From Pseudomonas sp. MF4836 (lineage in GTDB: Bacteria > Pseudomonadota > Gammaproteobacteria > Pseudomonadales > Pseudomonadaceae), in the NCBI RefSeq assembly GCF_002018875.1, contig NZ_MVOL01000004.1, positions 1 through 64,000 on the forward strand: DNA of 64,000 nucleotides. The letters run 5' to 3'. The notes under the pieces were generated by a model. The model was not told the origin of the DNA. It made no database searches and saw only the letters and a list, made by a program, of their open reading frames with translations. The position numbers were made by a program, and so were the translations under genes. Every line of letters starts with the position of its first letter. Positions within the stretch are counted from its first letter, which is position 1. Shown piece after piece: positions 63,409 to 64,000 of the stretch.

Positions 63409-64000
63409 TGGATGCTTTCTTCGCCAATATCGACTGGATTGAAATCTGGCTGGCCACCGGCGACACCCTGATGATGCTCGGCGGCTCGCTGCTGTTCACC
63501 GTGCTGCTCGGCCTGCCCCTGGGCGTGCTGCTGTTTCTGTGCAGCCCACGGCAGCTGCTGGAGCAGAAGTCGGTGTATGCCTTGCTGTCGCTGATCGTGA
63601 ATATCCTGCGCTCGCTGCCTTTCATCATTTTGCTGATCGTGATGATCCCGTTCACCGTCCTGATCACCGGCACTTCGCTGGGTGTCGGCGGCGCCATCCC
63701 GCCCCTGGTAGTCGGGGCCACGCCGTTCTTTGCGCGGCTGGTGGAGACGGCACTGCGTGAAGTCGACCGCGGCATCATCGAGGCCACCCAGGCCATGGGC
63801 GCCACCACCCGACAGATCATTACCAATGCCTTGCTGCCCGAAGCGCGTCCCGGCATCTTTGCCGCCATTACCGTGACCGCGATTACCCTGGTGTCCTACA
63901 CGGCCATGGCCGGGGTGGTGGGTGCCGGCGGTTTGGGCGACCTGGCGATCCGCTTTGGTTACCAGCGCTTCCAGACCGATGTGATGGTGGTCACGGTGAT
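63408..64000 (+). CDS. metI: methionine ABC transporter permease MetI, partial
   Basis: The first 197 codons or so of a permease that runs off the right edge. Four or five helices are visible, and GATTRQIITNALLPEARPGI is the EAA motif that contacts MetN. Its ATG overlaps the metN stop (TGATG). A metQ gene is expected beyond the window. Confidence 0.93.
   Translation, partial: MDAFFANIDWIEIWLATGDTLMMLGGSLLFTVLLGLPLGVLLFLCSPRQLLEQKSVYALLSLIVNILRSLPFIILLIVMIPFTVLITGTSLGVGGAIPPLVVGATPFFARLVETALREVDRGIIEATQAMGATTRQIITNALLPEARPGIFAAITVTAITLVSYTAMAGVVGAGGLGDLAIRFGYQRFQTDVMVVTV

Overview
The window comes from a Pseudomonas chromosome, most likely the P. fluorescens group. This rests on GC-rich coding with typical Pseudomonas codon use and on neighbourhoods I recognise: gcdG-gcdH-gcdR, algB-kinB, engB-ErsA-polA, znuA/zur-znuC-znuB, katE and metN-metI. 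A Pseudomonas-type REP sequence lies beside znuA. No prophage, insertion sequence, CRISPR array or tRNA was seen.

Layout. 1-117: a minus-strand rRNA-type promoter and leader running off the left edge. 224-3697: glutarate/glutaryl-CoA catabolism. 4149-7042: three-gene proton-translocating transhydrogenase. 7223-8716: acetyl-CoA hydrolase/CoA-transferase. 8717-9705: a DUF1127 gene surrounded by repeated TACAG-type motifs. 9705-12745: three tandem DUF2388 exported proteins, then a large exported protein joining an HExxH segment to a DUF4105/Lnb-like domain. 12961-24300: a seven-gene cluster built on two tubulin/FtsZ-like proteins. 24297-30471: GFA protein, citrate-type transporter with an unusual leader, TerC, Na/Pi cotransporter and a short M16 peptidase. 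30580-35192: membrane protein, then a four-gene Mla/MCE lipid-transport cassette. 35243-39688: SpmAB-like fusion, GltP, Ivy lysozyme inhibitor and small membrane proteins. 40117-43261: AlgB/KinB. 43268-48901: EAL phosphodiesterase, AmiD-like amidase, GGDEF cyclase and EEP hydrolase. 48914-50684: DsbA, cytochromes c4 and c5. 50876-54642: EngB, ErsA sRNA, PolA. 54717-59914: DUF2782, ThrB, zinc uptake and a lipoprotein. 59992-64000: KatE catalase, MetN and partial MetI.

The part most worth following up is 12961-24300. A propeller-like soluble protein, an exported VWA-like membrane protein with a degraded metal site, a three-helix membrane protein, a 1225-residue tubulin-like protein, a zinc-ribbon/Pro-rich/single-TM protein, a glycine-rich lipoprotein and a second tubulin-like protein lie on one strand with short gaps. 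The second tubulin-like protein lacks about 410 central residues and has altered nucleotide loops. Both end in a GYF_2-type domain, and Pro-rich segments occur in the first tubulin-like protein and in the zinc-ribbon protein. This looks like an envelope-spanning cytoskeletal assembly. FtsZ/tubulin-like families with membrane-remodelling predictions have been described computationally, but I know of no function for this gene set.

Envelope stress is a second theme: AlgB/KinB, an AlgU-like promoter ahead of algB, ErsA with an AlgU-like promoter, Ivy, AmiD and DsbA are all present.
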